Position numbers and translations under genes: made by a program. A DNA stretch of 64,000 nucleotides, taken from assembly GCA_024697065.1 (NCBI GenBank), contig JAILGE010000006.1:50638-114637 (forward strand), written 5' to 3'. Positions 45,283 to 54,031 of this stretch are shown here, piece by piece. Each line of letters opens with the position of its first letter. The first letter of the stretch is position 1. The notes under the pieces are model-generated. The model had not been told where the DNA came from and searched no databases. It saw only the letters and a list, made by a program, of their open reading frames with translations. The DNA comes from Lachnospiraceae bacterium (lineage in GTDB: Bacteria > Bacillota > Clostridia > Lachnospirales > Lachnospiraceae).

Positions 45283-45311
45283 TTCACTAAAGAAGATAAA
45301 TGTGGTAAAAT
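45283..45311 (+). promoter_or_regulatory. Promoter of the YesL-YesM-YesN operon
   Basis: TTTCAC (45283-45288), a 17-base spacer and TAAAAT (45306-45311). The divergent region 45105-45380 otherwise holds the cre-like site at 45161 and no convincing gene. Confidence 0.5.
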
Positions 45312-45380
45312 AAAATTCATTGCGCAAAAATCAGTCCCCGTGGGTAGGGGATTTGGAATATCATGAAGTGAGGTCACAAA

Positions 45381-46127
45381 ATGGGTGGAATATTAAATCC
45401 CAACAGTAAAGTAATGCAGGAGATATCCAAGGCTACAGACTGCATTATAGTAAAATTCCTGTTTATCATATTCAGTCTTCCTGTTGTTACTGCAGGTGCG
45501 GCGTTTACGGCGCAGTACTACGTTATAATGAAGATCGCCCGCGGTGAGGACCCGGTGGTCTTTAAGTCTTTCTGGAAATCCTTTAAGGATAATTTCAAAC
45601 AGTCAACCGTGATATGGATCATAAATCTTTTGTTCATCATATTTTTGGGCGCGGACTGGATCATCATCCTCAGAAAGGATATGAATCTGACAGTGGGCAA
45701 AATCCTTTTTGCCGTATTTACACTGTTCATTATCATAGGCTTTCTATGTATGTATGCCTTTATTGCCAGGTTTACTTCATCCAATATGATGGTCATCAGG
45801 GCAGGCTTCCTTATGGCCTTCTTAAAATTCCCGGCAATGGTGCTCATGCTCATATTCATGATCTCTCCCTATGTCGTTGGAGTATGGTATATCAAATATC
45901 TTCCGATCATCTGGGTTGTAATGAAACTCGTGGAAGTGCTCTACAGCGGGAAAGTATTTGTCAGCACCTTTGCAAAGGTTGAAAAGGGCACTATTGATAA
46001 GTCTGAAAAAGAGTCCGAAGGCGATGCCGGAGAAGAACAAAAGGACGAAGAAGACAACAGGGACGAAGATGACAAAAAGTCCGACGAGGATTCCGGTTCT
46101 GACGAAGACTCCGACGACGGTAAATGA
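45381..46127 (+). CDS. YesL-like membrane protein (DUF624) with acidic tail
   Basis: A 248-residue protein with about five membrane segments, beginning with the family pattern ILNPNSKVMQ and a basic-aromatic loop VVFKSFWKSFKDNFKQ. DUF624/YesL proteins accompany YesM/YesN sensor pairs and sugar ABC transporters but their job is unproven; a role in sensing or transporter assembly is guessed. The last 45 residues are almost all Glu, Asp, Lys and Ser, an unusually acidic cytoplasmic tail. GTGAGG precedes the ATG. It is followed by the sensor kinase after 16 bases. Confidence 0.88.
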   Translation: MGGILNPNSKVMQEISKATDCIIVKFLFIIFSLPVVTAGAAFTAQYYVIMKIARGEDPVVFKSFWKSFKDNFKQSTVIWIINLLFIIFLGADWIIILRKDMNLTVGKILFAVFTLFIIIGFLCMYAFIARFTSSNMMVIRAGFLMAFLKFPAMVLMLIFMISPYVVGVWYIKYLPIIWVVMKLVEVLYSGKVFVSTFAKVEKGTIDKSEKESEGDAGEEQKDEEDNRDEDDKKSDEDSGSDEDSDDGK

Positions 46128-46143
46128 TCTCAGAGATCCTTAA

Positions 46144-47919
46144 ATGAGTAAGATTCGGGAAAAAATAGAAGAATGGCTAAATGACAGATCCCTGCGCGTT
46201 AAGATGCGTATCATTTACGTGATCTGTGTTTTGCTGCCCATAATCGTAACGGACGGCGCCATGTTCATGATAGTTTCCAAGGCCGAGAAAGCCGATCGTT
46301 TAAGAGAAACAGAGAATACTGCGGATGCTGTTTATTACGAACTTGTCAGGCAGATAGAAGTTTCATCGATAATGGCTGCAAATATCGCAGCCAACAAATC
46401 TATTAGGGAATACCTGGATAATGAATATAAAGGACCGCTTGATTATTTTGTGTGCTACGATGATTTTAAGACCAGCACACTTTTTTCTTCTTTATACGGA
46501 AGCGGGATGTTTCATCTGATGCTGTATTCTGATAATGACAGCATTGTTAACGGCGGATTCTTTTCAAAGCTTTCCACCGTGAAAGATTCGTATTGGTACT
46601 ATGTTATCAATTCTGAGCAAAAGGATGAAAGACTGCTTTTCTATTATGATACATGGCAGGCTCCGGCGGTGGCTCCGGCAAGGCGTGTATCCCTTATCAG
46701 AAGATTCAGCAAGCTTCTGTCTTCGGGATGTGAAAAGATAATAAAGATCGATATGGAGTATACCCAGATCGCCAAGGGCATTATGGACTTAAAGCTCGAG
46801 GACAGAGTTTACGTCTGTAAAGGAGATGACATCATCCTTTCCAATACAGAGGGAAATGATGTCTCCAGAAGATTTTCAAAGCTGACTGAACAGGGCTCCG
46901 TCGAATACAGCAAGCAATACAATCTTTACGGTGAAGAACTGACTATTTATGTCATGCGTAATTACAACAGTATTTTTACAAGGCTCAGTGAAAATACTCC
47001 TATGGTCATCGCGCTTCTGTTCTTTAACTTTATGATGCCTACCATATTCATGAATGTGATAGAGACTTCCATAACAAGCCGGTTAAAGCGTCTTGGAAAT
47101 GCATTCGAGAGCAGGGGATACAATCAGTTCCGGATGGTCAATGATGTTAAGGGGAAGGATGAGATCGGTGTTCTCATGAATAACTACAATATCATGGTAG
47201 ACCGCCAGAATGCTCTTATAGAAAGAGCCTATACGGGACGAATCAAAGCACAGGAAGCGGGACTGGCGCAACAGCGTGCGGAACTGCTCGCTCTGTACAG
47301 TCAGATCAATCCGCATTTCCTTTTCAACGCCCTGGAAAATATCAGGATGCAGAGTATATTGAAGCATGAAGATGTGACGGCGGACATGATAGGAAAGCTG
47401 GCGATCATGGAGAGGCAGTATGTTGACTGGTCCCAGGATAAAGTGGAGACCGCAAGAGAGATCGAGCTGACGAAGGCGTATCTGGAGCTTCAGAAATACA
47501 GATTCGGTGACAGACTCTCCTATGAAGTTGACTGTGACGAAGAATGTGAAGCCTACATCATCCCGAAGCTCTCCATAGTAACGTTCGTTGAAAATGCCTG
47601 CGTTCACGGCATAGAAAAGAAATCCGACGGAGGCTGGATCTTTGTAAGGGTAAGCCTGCAGGATGATGATCTGGTGATAGAGATAGAGGATACCGGTACA
47701 GGTCTCAGTACCGAGGAAGCGGCGGATATCCGTAAGCGTATGCACAAGGCGGATATCAGGATGCTTCAGGAAAATAAATCCGTAGGAATAGTTAATGCCT
47801 GTCTCAGGATCAAGATGTTAAGCGATGACAGTGCTGCATTTGAGCTTGAGAGTGAGGAATCCATAGGAACCACGGTTACCATCAGGATCCCTAAAGAACA
47901 TCTTAGGAAGGGAGAATAA
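46144..47919 (+). CDS. YesM-type sensor histidine kinase
   Basis: A 591-residue membrane kinase. One membrane segment near residues 22-44 and one near 285-305 bracket an extracellular sensor domain; a HAMP-like stretch follows, then SQINPHFLFNALENIR with phosphorylated H391 and an ATPase domain with VTFVENACVHG and EDTGTGLS. It belongs to the His_kinase (PF06580) class typical of oligosaccharide systems in Firmicutes. The ribosome site is weak, implying coupling to YesL translation. Its partner is the AraC-type regulator directly after it; the signal is probably xylo-oligosaccharide, alone or bound to the lipoprotein at 49666. Confidence 0.92.
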   Translation: MSKIREKIEEWLNDRSLRVKMRIIYVICVLLPIIVTDGAMFMIVSKAEKADRLRETENTADAVYYELVRQIEVSSIMAANIAANKSIREYLDNEYKGPLDYFVCYDDFKTSTLFSSLYGSGMFHLMLYSDNDSIVNGGFFSKLSTVKDSYWYYVINSEQKDERLLFYYDTWQAPAVAPARRVSLIRRFSKLLSSGCEKIIKIDMEYTQIAKGIMDLKLEDRVYVCKGDDIILSNTEGNDVSRRFSKLTEQGSVEYSKQYNLYGEELTIYVMRNYNSIFTRLSENTPMVIALLFFNFMMPTIFMNVIETSITSRLKRLGNAFESRGYNQFRMVNDVKGKDEIGVLMNNYNIMVDRQNALIERAYTGRIKAQEAGLAQQRAELLALYSQINPHFLFNALENIRMQSILKHEDVTADMIGKLAIMERQYVDWSQDKVETAREIELTKAYLELQKYRFGDRLSYEVDCDEECEAYIIPKLSIVTFVENACVHGIEKKSDGGWIFVRVSLQDDDLVIEIEDTGTGLSTEEAADIRKRMHKADIRMLQENKSVGIVNACLRIKMLSDDSAAFELESEESIGTTVTIRIPKEHLRKGE

Positions 47920-47922
47920 GAG

Positions 47923-49509
47923 ATGCTCAGGGTAATGCTTGTTGATGATGAGAAAGTCATAGCCAAGGGACTCTCTGTTTTGATCGACTGGGAAAGCGAA
48001 GGATGTCAGATCGTTAAGATAGCTTATGACGGTCTTGAAGCTCTCGAATATCTCAAAACCGAAACAGTGGATCTTATAATAGCCGATATAAGGATGCCGG
48101 GAATGGACGGCCTTGAGCTCCTGCGTACCATACGTGAAGAGAATATTTCCGATGCGTATTATGTCATACTCAGCGGCTATAATGACTTTTCGTATTGCAG
48201 AGAGGCCATGCGTTACAAGTGCATGGATTATATGTTAAAACCTGTGGCTCAGAATGAACTCCTTACCATTTTAAGAAAGGTGACCAATGAGAGCGAGGCT
48301 GACCGTGAAGCAAAGGAACGCCGTATTGAATATGAGGAGTCATATCTGAACAATACTCTTGTATCCCTTCTTTTCGGGAAAAATGACAGCTTTGGTTTTG
48401 AATATGTAAAAGAACATATGAAGCTTTCCGAAAATGTGAGATACATCAATATAGAATATGAAGGGAATCTGGCCGATGAGGCTGAGAATACCCAGCAGAT
48501 CAGGCAAAAGAAACTCTATGAGGCCTGCTGTGCATTACTTAAAGAAAACTCGGATCATGTGATTCCGGGGATTTCGGCGGAGGGTGATAATTTCGGCATA
48601 GGAATGATCTTTGCGGGATTTATGGCCGATGATCTGGGGAGAGGCGTGAAGGGATGGCTTTCGGAGCTGAAAAGCAAACTGGAAGCCTCTGTGGGAGCAC
48701 CTCTGGTGCTGATAGCCGGCAGAAGCGTGGAGGGGATAGAAGATATATCCAAATCCTACGGAACGGCATGCATACTCAGATCCGTTATATCCTTCAGAGA
48801 GAAGAAGGATGTATACTTCTATGAGGAGGAACTGAAAATATCCAGTGGCGGCGTTGTCCTTTGCAAGAATGCTCTTGATGCGCTGTTAAAGGATATAAGC
48901 GAAAATGACCCGGAGGGGATAGACAAAGATGTGGATATCCTCTATGGAGAAATGAAAAATATGGGTGTTTCCGCAGATACGGTGAGCCTTAATATTAACT
49001 ATCTGCTTTTCAGGCTTGTGCATCTTGCCAGCGAACAGGATGACGAGGTGGACCAGGAGGAAATCCTGAGATATATCAGTGAGAGTTCCTTTGAAGAAGG
49101 TGTTATGCGAGGCGGAAATGTGCATCTCAAAAGCTTTGCTAAGGAATATGCGGACTATCTGGGGCAGCTGAGGGGAAATATGTCCGGAGGTGTCCTGCTC
49201 AAGGTGGAAAACGAGATCAAGGAGAATTATGCACACAACTTAAGTCTCAGGGAGATGAGCAGCAGATATTATATCAACAGCTCTTATCTGGGGCAGATTT
49301 TTAAGAAAAAGTACGGAAAATCATTTAAAGAATACCTGACGGAATACAGGATATCAAAGGCCGCGGATCTGCTTCTGCATACAGACAGAAAGATCAGTGA
49401 AATCGGCGGGATGATAGGATATATGGATAATGACTACTTTCTCAAGAAGTTTATCGAGATAAAGGGGTGCACACCGTCAAAATTCAGAAAAAACCGGACA
49501 AAACAATAA
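47923..49509 (+). CDS. YesN-type response regulator with AraC DNA-binding domain
   Basis: A 528-residue regulator. The receiver domain (1-120) has VDDE, the phosphorylation site D55 in IIADIRMPGMDG and the conserved Lys in YMLKPV; a long middle region of unknown fold follows; the last 100 residues are an AraC helix-turn-helix pair (LREMSSRYYINSSYLGQIFKKKYG and KISEIGGMIGYMDNDYFLKKF). It starts 3 bases after the kinase stop, with AAGGGAG inside the kinase gene. The likely target is the transporter operon just downstream, where direct repeats flank the promoter. Confidence 0.93.
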   Translation: MLRVMLVDDEKVIAKGLSVLIDWESEGCQIVKIAYDGLEALEYLKTETVDLIIADIRMPGMDGLELLRTIREENISDAYYVILSGYNDFSYCREAMRYKCMDYMLKPVAQNELLTILRKVTNESEADREAKERRIEYEESYLNNTLVSLLFGKNDSFGFEYVKEHMKLSENVRYINIEYEGNLADEAENTQQIRQKKLYEACCALLKENSDHVIPGISAEGDNFGIGMIFAGFMADDLGRGVKGWLSELKSKLEASVGAPLVLIAGRSVEGIEDISKSYGTACILRSVISFREKKDVYFYEEELKISSGGVVLCKNALDALLKDISENDPEGIDKDVDILYGEMKNMGVSADTVSLNINYLLFRLVHLASEQDDEVDQEEILRYISESSFEEGVMRGGNVHLKSFAKEYADYLGQLRGNMSGGVLLKVENEIKENYAHNLSLREMSSRYYINSSYLGQIFKKKYGKSFKEYLTEYRISKAADLLLHTDRKISEIGGMIGYMDNDYFLKKFIEIKGCTPSKFRKNRTKQ

Positions 49510-49515
49510 CTATAA

Positions 49516-49534
49516 TTTGTCATGTTTTTTGTCA
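49516..49534 (+). promoter_or_regulatory. Direct repeats upstream of the transporter operon (candidate YesN site)
   Basis: Two copies of TTTGTCA (49516-49522 and 49528-49534) lie 12 bases apart, directly upstream of the putative -35. Tandem half-sites next to -35 are the usual layout for AraC-type activators. Confidence 0.45.
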
Positions 49535-49538
49535 GAGT

Positions 49539-49567
49539 TTTACCGTTTTATAAGCGGTTTATATAAA
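49539..49567 (+). promoter_or_regulatory. Promoter of the xylan transporter/enzyme operon
   Basis: TTTACC (49539-49544), a 17-base spacer and TATAAA (49562-49567). The -35 is poor, consistent with activator dependence. The surrounding DNA is very AT-rich. Confidence 0.45.
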
Positions 49568-49605
49568 ATAAAATCTAATAAGGTATTTTCGAGAAGGATT
49601 TACCA

Positions 49606-49628
49606 GGATTGGGGTGGGGCCCCGGTCC
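49606..49628 (+). promoter_or_regulatory. GC-rich leader hairpin of the transporter operon
   Basis: GGATTGGGG (49606-49614) pairs with CCCCGGTCC (49620-49628; two G-U pairs) around TGGGG. A T-rich stretch follows at 49631-49644. It lies between the predicted start and the ribosome site, so it may be an attenuator or a 5' stabiliser. Confidence 0.5.
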
Positions 49629-49665
49629 AGATTATTTTTCTTTCAAAAGGAAGGGAGGTTTCACA

Positions 49666-51399
49666 ATGAACTTCAAAAGAGTGGTATCAGTGCTTTGCGC
49701 TGCAACCATGGTGGCAGCTGCTGTTAGCGGATGTACACCGAAGAACGGTAACGGAGCAGGTGCCGGAGCAGGCGGAGATGCGGACAGGGATGACCTTGTT
49801 ATCAGAGATTATGCTGACGATGAGATCGTTGACTGGACTTTCTTCGGTGGCATGCCCGGTGCAGAGATCAATGATGGCAACGAGGTCCAGGAGATCATCG
49901 CTCATAAGACAGGTGTTAGAGTTAAGGAGACCTGGCTTACAGGACAGACTGTTGAAGAGGCTGTAGGTGCTATCATCGCAAGTGAAGATTATCCTGTTTT
50001 CATCGACGGTGGCGATGGAATGCAGATGCTTTACGAGGCAGATGCTCTTATCCCCTGGGATGAGTACATCGAGAAGTATCCCAACATCAAAGAGCTTTAC
50101 AGCCCTGCAGAGTGGGATAAGTTCCGTCAGGCTGACGGACACATTTACTGGTGCAACCAGTTCACCAATACTTATGGTGAGAGCAAGCAGACAACACACA
50201 ACGACGAGGCATTCTGGGTACAGGCAAGAGTACTTGAGTGGGCAGGATATCCCACCATCGAGACTTTGGATGACTACTTCAAGCTTCTTGAGGATTATGC
50301 GGCAGCTAATCCGGACGGAGAAGAGGGACTCATTCCTTACACAATGCTTTGCGAAGACTGGAGATATTTCTGTATCGAGAATGCTCCCCAGTTCCTTGAC
50401 GGATATCCCAATGATGGTTCCGTTATCGTTGACAGCTCATCAGGAAAGCCTACTATAGTAGATTACAACACAACTGATACTGCAAAGAGATACTTTGCAA
50501 AGCTCAACGAAGAGTATGGCAAGAAGATGATCGACCCCGAGTTCGCTACTCAGACATACGATCAGTACATCGCTAAGCTTTCTAACGGTAACGTACTGGG
50601 CATGTGCGATCAGTGGTGGGATTTCGCATTCACGGTAAATGATGTATTCAAGCAGACCGGCCTTGATAAGAAGGGGTGCAACTACATTCCTCTTGGCCTT
50701 ACGATCGATAAGGGCATGGATCAGATGTGGCATACATACGGCGATACACAGAACGTTGCTTCCGGTCTCGGTGTAACAATCGCCTGCGATGATCCTGATA
50801 GAGCATTCGCTTTCATCAATAACCTTCTTGATCAGGACATTCACAACCTTCGTTTCTGGGGTGAGAAGGATGTAGACTATCTGGTTGATGATCAGGGTCT
50901 CTTCTACAGAACCGACGACATGAGAAACAAGGCTTCCGATACAGAATACAAGGCTTCACACCTTTGCAAGTATTCCTACTTCCCTCAGTGGGGTGGAACA
51001 AGCAGAGACGGCATCAATGCTATGATGCCTGAAGAGCAGACATCAGATTTCTTCGCCGGTCTTGCTCAGCCTGTTATAGATTGCTTCGAAGCTTATGGTG
51101 CATCCACATATCCCGACATGATCGGATCCACAAAGGATAAGGAAGTCGGTGTATGGTTCCCGATGTATTCATATTCTAACAATATGAACACCAGCACACC
51201 CGGTGGTACAGCTTGGCAGAAGATGGGTGAGTGCAAGCATAAATATCTTCCTCAGATAGTTATGGCATCTGACTTCGAATCTGCATGGAGTGAATACATG
51301 ACAGCATACGAGGCTTGCGATCCTCAGTCTTTCTTAGACGAGATGCAGGAAGAGCTTGACAGACGTATCAAAGCGGCTGCTGAAGCTGAAGCTGAATAA
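49666..51399 (+). CDS. Sugar ABC transporter solute-binding lipoprotein (LplA type)
   Basis: A 577-residue extracellular binding protein. The signal peptide ends in a lipobox VSGC (Cys at about residue 23), followed by a Gly/Asn-rich spacer and an acidic mature protein of the large oligosaccharide-binding class. Numerous Trp and Tyr residues (FWVQARVLEW, DQWWDF) suit carbohydrate stacking. Together with the next two genes it forms an LplABC-like importer lacking its own ATPase, as usual in Firmicutes where a shared MsmK-type ATPase serves many. The frame opens at 49609, but GGGAGG seven bases before ATG 49666 and the signal peptide fix the start. Codon bias suggests very high expression. Confidence 0.93.
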   Translation: MNFKRVVSVLCAATMVAAAVSGCTPKNGNGAGAGAGGDADRDDLVIRDYADDEIVDWTFFGGMPGAEINDGNEVQEIIAHKTGVRVKETWLTGQTVEEAVGAIIASEDYPVFIDGGDGMQMLYEADALIPWDEYIEKYPNIKELYSPAEWDKFRQADGHIYWCNQFTNTYGESKQTTHNDEAFWVQARVLEWAGYPTIETLDDYFKLLEDYAAANPDGEEGLIPYTMLCEDWRYFCIENAPQFLDGYPNDGSVIVDSSSGKPTIVDYNTTDTAKRYFAKLNEEYGKKMIDPEFATQTYDQYIAKLSNGNVLGMCDQWWDFAFTVNDVFKQTGLDKKGCNYIPLGLTIDKGMDQMWHTYGDTQNVASGLGVTIACDDPDRAFAFINNLLDQDIHNLRFWGEKDVDYLVDDQGLFYRTDDMRNKASDTEYKASHLCKYSYFPQWGGTSRDGINAMMPEEQTSDFFAGLAQPVIDCFEAYGASTYPDMIGSTKDKEVGVWFPMYSYSNNMNTSTPGGTAWQKMGECKHKYLPQIVMASDFESAWSEYMTAYEACDPQSFLDEMQEELDRRIKAAAEAEAE

Positions 51400-51425
51400 A
51401 TAATACTAGATTTTAGACACTGCTA

Positions 51426-51453
51426 AAGGCGGCGGGAGTGATCCCGCTGCCTT
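51426..51453 (+). other. Intercistronic stem-loop after the binding-protein gene
   Basis: AAGGC-G-GCGGG (51426-51436) pairs with CCCGC-T-GCCTT (51443-51453). No T-run follows. Such hairpins often protect the upstream binding-protein message and keep it more abundant than the permease message. Confidence 0.65.
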
Positions 51454-51487
51454 GACGGTGTTTATGATAAAAAATAAGGAGGAGAAA

Positions 51488-52459
51488 ATGAGTAGATTAG
51501 GTAGTGCTTCTGGTTACAGAAGACGGAAGAGACAACAAGAAAACATGAGGAAAGAAATAACATGGAAGGAGATCAAGTACCAGAAAACACTTATAATCTG
51601 GGCAATTCTCTTTGTTATTTATGGTTTTATCTTTTACTATCTGCCCCTTGGCGGATGGTTAATGGCTTTCCAGAATTACAAAGCCAAGACAGGACTTTTC
51701 GGTTCTGAATTTGTAGGACTCAGTAAATTCAAGTGGTTATTCAATGATGAGTCTTTCTGGAATACGGTTCGTAATACCCTTGGAATGGGTATCATTAACC
51801 TTGTTACATCATTCATTATGGCGATCGTTTTCGCTATTCTTCTTAATGAAGTAAAGTCAACAGGTCCCAAGAAGGTTGTGCAGACTATTTCATACCTGCC
51901 TCACTTCCTTTCATGGATCGTTGTTACAGGTATCCTTCAGGATGCTCTTTCATCAACCGGTATCATCAATGAAGTGCTGATGAAAGTCGGTATTTTGGAT
52001 CAGCCTTTTAACTTCTTCCTTCAGCCTAAGCTGTTCTGGCCTATCGTTGCATTTGCCAACCTTTGGAAAGAGACAGGTTGGAATGCGATCATTTACCTTG
52101 CAGCTATCACAGCTATCGACCCTGAGCTTTATGAAGCAGCTGAGATCGATGGTGCAGGCAGATGGCAGAAGATCAAGAATATTACACTTCCCGGAATCAA
52201 GTCAACCATCATGATCCTGCTTCTTATGAATGCAGGTAACGTTCTTAATGCAGGTTTCGAGCTTCAGTACCTCTTAGAGAACGGTGCTATCGTTGACTGG
52301 TCCAGAACAATCGATATCTATGTTCTTAAGTGGGGCGTAAGTCAGAATGACTTCTCCCTCGGTACCGCAGCAGGTATCTTCAAGAGTGTTGTATCAATCG
52401 GTATCATCGTAGTAGCCAATGAGCTTGCTAAGCGCACCGGCGAAGAGAGATTGTTCTAA
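51488..52459 (+). CDS. ABC sugar permease, LplB type
   Basis: Inner-membrane permease of about 323 residues with six membrane segments and the EAA loop EAAEIDGAGRWQKIKNITLP that contacts the ATPase. The first segment region IWAILFVIYGFIFYYLPLGG is typical of LplB proteins. The reading frame is open to a TTG at 51452, but TAAGGAGG five bases before ATG 51488 selects the start. The stop is followed after 14 bases by the second permease. Confidence 0.93.
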   Translation: MSRLGSASGYRRRKRQQENMRKEITWKEIKYQKTLIIWAILFVIYGFIFYYLPLGGWLMAFQNYKAKTGLFGSEFVGLSKFKWLFNDESFWNTVRNTLGMGIINLVTSFIMAIVFAILLNEVKSTGPKKVVQTISYLPHFLSWIVVTGILQDALSSTGIINEVLMKVGILDQPFNFFLQPKLFWPIVAFANLWKETGWNAIIYLAAITAIDPELYEAAEIDGAGRWQKIKNITLPGIKSTIMILLLMNAGNVLNAGFELQYLLENGAIVDWSRTIDIYVLKWGVSQNDFSLGTAAGIFKSVVSIGIIVVANELAKRTGEERLF

Positions 52460-52473
52460 GGAGGCGCAGAGAT

Positions 52474-53391
52474 ATGATAAATGTAAATCAGACACAGGAA
52501 AAACGCAGTAAGGTATTTAATGCAAATACTGCTTTCTATGTATTTAACGCAATATTCATGATAGCTTTCGTTATTATCACACTTTACCCCGTGCTTAATA
52601 CACTTGCTATCTCATTTAACGACGGTACTGATGCGGTTCGTGGTGGTATCCATCTTATTCCCAGAAAGTTTACTCTCCACAACTTTGCTGTAGTTTTTCG
52701 TTCACAGAATATGATCCAGGCAGCTATCGTAACAGTCGGCAGAACTGCTCTCGGTACTTTGATCGCTCTTATTTTGAATGCTCTTCTTGCTTACATCGTC
52801 AGCAGAAAGGATTTCCTTTTCAAATCAGAGCTTTCACTTTTCTGGGTTATCACAATGTACGTAAACGGCGGACTTATTCCTGTCCTCCTTCTTTACAAGA
52901 ACCTTTCACTCACAGGTACGTTCTGGGTATATATCATTCCCGGCGCTGTAAGTGCATTCAACATGCTGGTTATGAGAACATACATGCTCGGTATTCCTGA
53001 AGAGCTTGAAGAGTCTGCTAAGATGGATGGTGCAGGATACTTCACTATCTTCTTAAAGATCATCTCACCTCTTTGTAAGCCCGTGTATGCTACTGTTGCT
53101 CTTTTCGTTGCGGTAGGTCACTGGAACTCATGGTTTGATGCAATGCTCTATAACAGAATGAAGATTGAAAATACAACACTTCAGTACGAGCTTATGAAGC
53201 TTCTTTCATCTGCAATGCAGCAGTCCGGTACAGCTACAGGCGGCGGAAATGCTGTAGGCGGAAATACAGTAACACCTATCACCATCAGATCTGCAGCTAC
53301 AATTGCTACGATGGCACCTATCGTCTTACTGTATCCGTTCCTTCAGAGATACTTCGTTACAGGTCTTACACTCGGTGGTGTAAAGGGCTGA
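52474..53391 (+). CDS. ABC sugar permease, YtcP/LplC type
   Basis: Second membrane subunit, 305 residues, six membrane segments, EAA loop EESAKMDGAGYFTIFLKIISP and the C-terminal FVTGLTLGGVKG that marks the LplC/YtcP group. AAGGAGGC precedes the ATG. A Gly/Asn-rich external stretch (about 250-270) lies before the last segment. Part of the importer with the two preceding genes. Confidence 0.93.
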   Translation: MINVNQTQEKRSKVFNANTAFYVFNAIFMIAFVIITLYPVLNTLAISFNDGTDAVRGGIHLIPRKFTLHNFAVVFRSQNMIQAAIVTVGRTALGTLIALILNALLAYIVSRKDFLFKSELSLFWVITMYVNGGLIPVLLLYKNLSLTGTFWVYIIPGAVSAFNMLVMRTYMLGIPEELEESAKMDGAGYFTIFLKIISPLCKPVYATVALFVAVGHWNSWFDAMLYNRMKIENTTLQYELMKLLSSAMQQSGTATGGGNAVGGNTVTPITIRSAATIATMAPIVLLYPFLQRYFVTGLTLGGVKG

Positions 53392-53426
53392 TCGCGGTTA
53401 CCTGATCAAGAGGCAGTACATTTACT

Positions 53427-54011
53427 ATGACTTTTAAGGAGAAGATAGAGAATCTGAGAGAGATTACGCGGGACATGACCCCTGCGCAAAAGAAGAAATA
53501 TTTCTCGGATTACTATCTTCTTCCTTTAATAGGAATAGTGATTGGACTGCTTATTTTAATTTCTTTCTTCCTGGATATTCATAATGGCGGAACAGAATCA
53601 TTGACTGTCGGCTGTCCTGTTAATGTTGAATTGACGGATGCCCAGATCGTCTATCTTTGTTCCGGATTCGATGAATATTATTATCAGAGCAGGGGGAAAA
53701 AGTACGGCAGCGAAGGTTTATCGCTGGTAACGGACAGTGAGTTTATCGATTTTACACAGTTGGATGAAGTAACCCAGGTTAATACGCAAAAACTTGGTAT
53801 CCTGGAGTCACAGATCGCGGCAGGTGAGATCGATTATCTTTATACAGATAAAACTTCTTACGATTTTTTCATGAATACAGATTTATTTGATGATTCAAAG
53901 ACAATAAAGATATCATCAAATTATATTATTTTCACATATAACAGCCTTTCTGATGATATAATGAAAGCGCTTACAGAATACGTACAGACGGGAGATTTTC
54001 CGGCTGAATAA
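53427..54011 (+). CDS. Membrane-anchored protein of unknown function in the transporter operon
   Basis: A 194-residue protein: charged N-terminus (about 1-27), one membrane segment (about 30-50, YYLLPLIGIVIGLLILI) and an extracytoplasmic domain of about 140 residues with several acidic and aromatic patches. No signal peptidase site is seen, so it stays anchored. I recognise a similar KKxYFxxYYxxPL start in other Lachnospiraceae membrane proteins, but no function. The position between permease and enzymes suggests an accessory to sugar uptake. A perfect cre match (53962-53975) lies inside its coding sequence. AAGGAG precedes the ATG at 53427. Confidence 0.75.
   Translation: MTFKEKIENLREITRDMTPAQKKKYFSDYYLLPLIGIVIGLLILISFFLDIHNGGTESLTVGCPVNVELTDAQIVYLCSGFDEYYYQSRGKKYGSEGLSLVTDSEFIDFTQLDEVTQVNTQKLGILESQIAAGEIDYLYTDKTSYDFFMNTDLFDDSKTIKISSNYIIFTYNSLSDDIMKALTEYVQTGDFPAE
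53962..53975 (+). promoter_or_regulatory. Intragenic CcpA cre site
   Basis: TGAAAGCGCTTACA matches the cre consensus at all positions with the optimal GCGC core. It lies inside the 194-residue gene, 57 bases before the acetylesterase start, where bound CcpA could block elongating polymerase. Confidence 0.6.
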
Positions 54012-54031
54012 ATCAATCGGAGGTGTTTACA

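Noticed and set aside
45126..45377. 83-residue minus-strand frame in the GH3-YesL gap
   Set aside because: No ribosome site, overlaps the YesL promoter and the cre-like site, and has no recognisable features.
49606..49628. GGGGTGGGGCCCCGG as a T-box-like element
   Set aside because: It lacks the T-box core, specifier loop and antiterminator; only a simple hairpin is supported.
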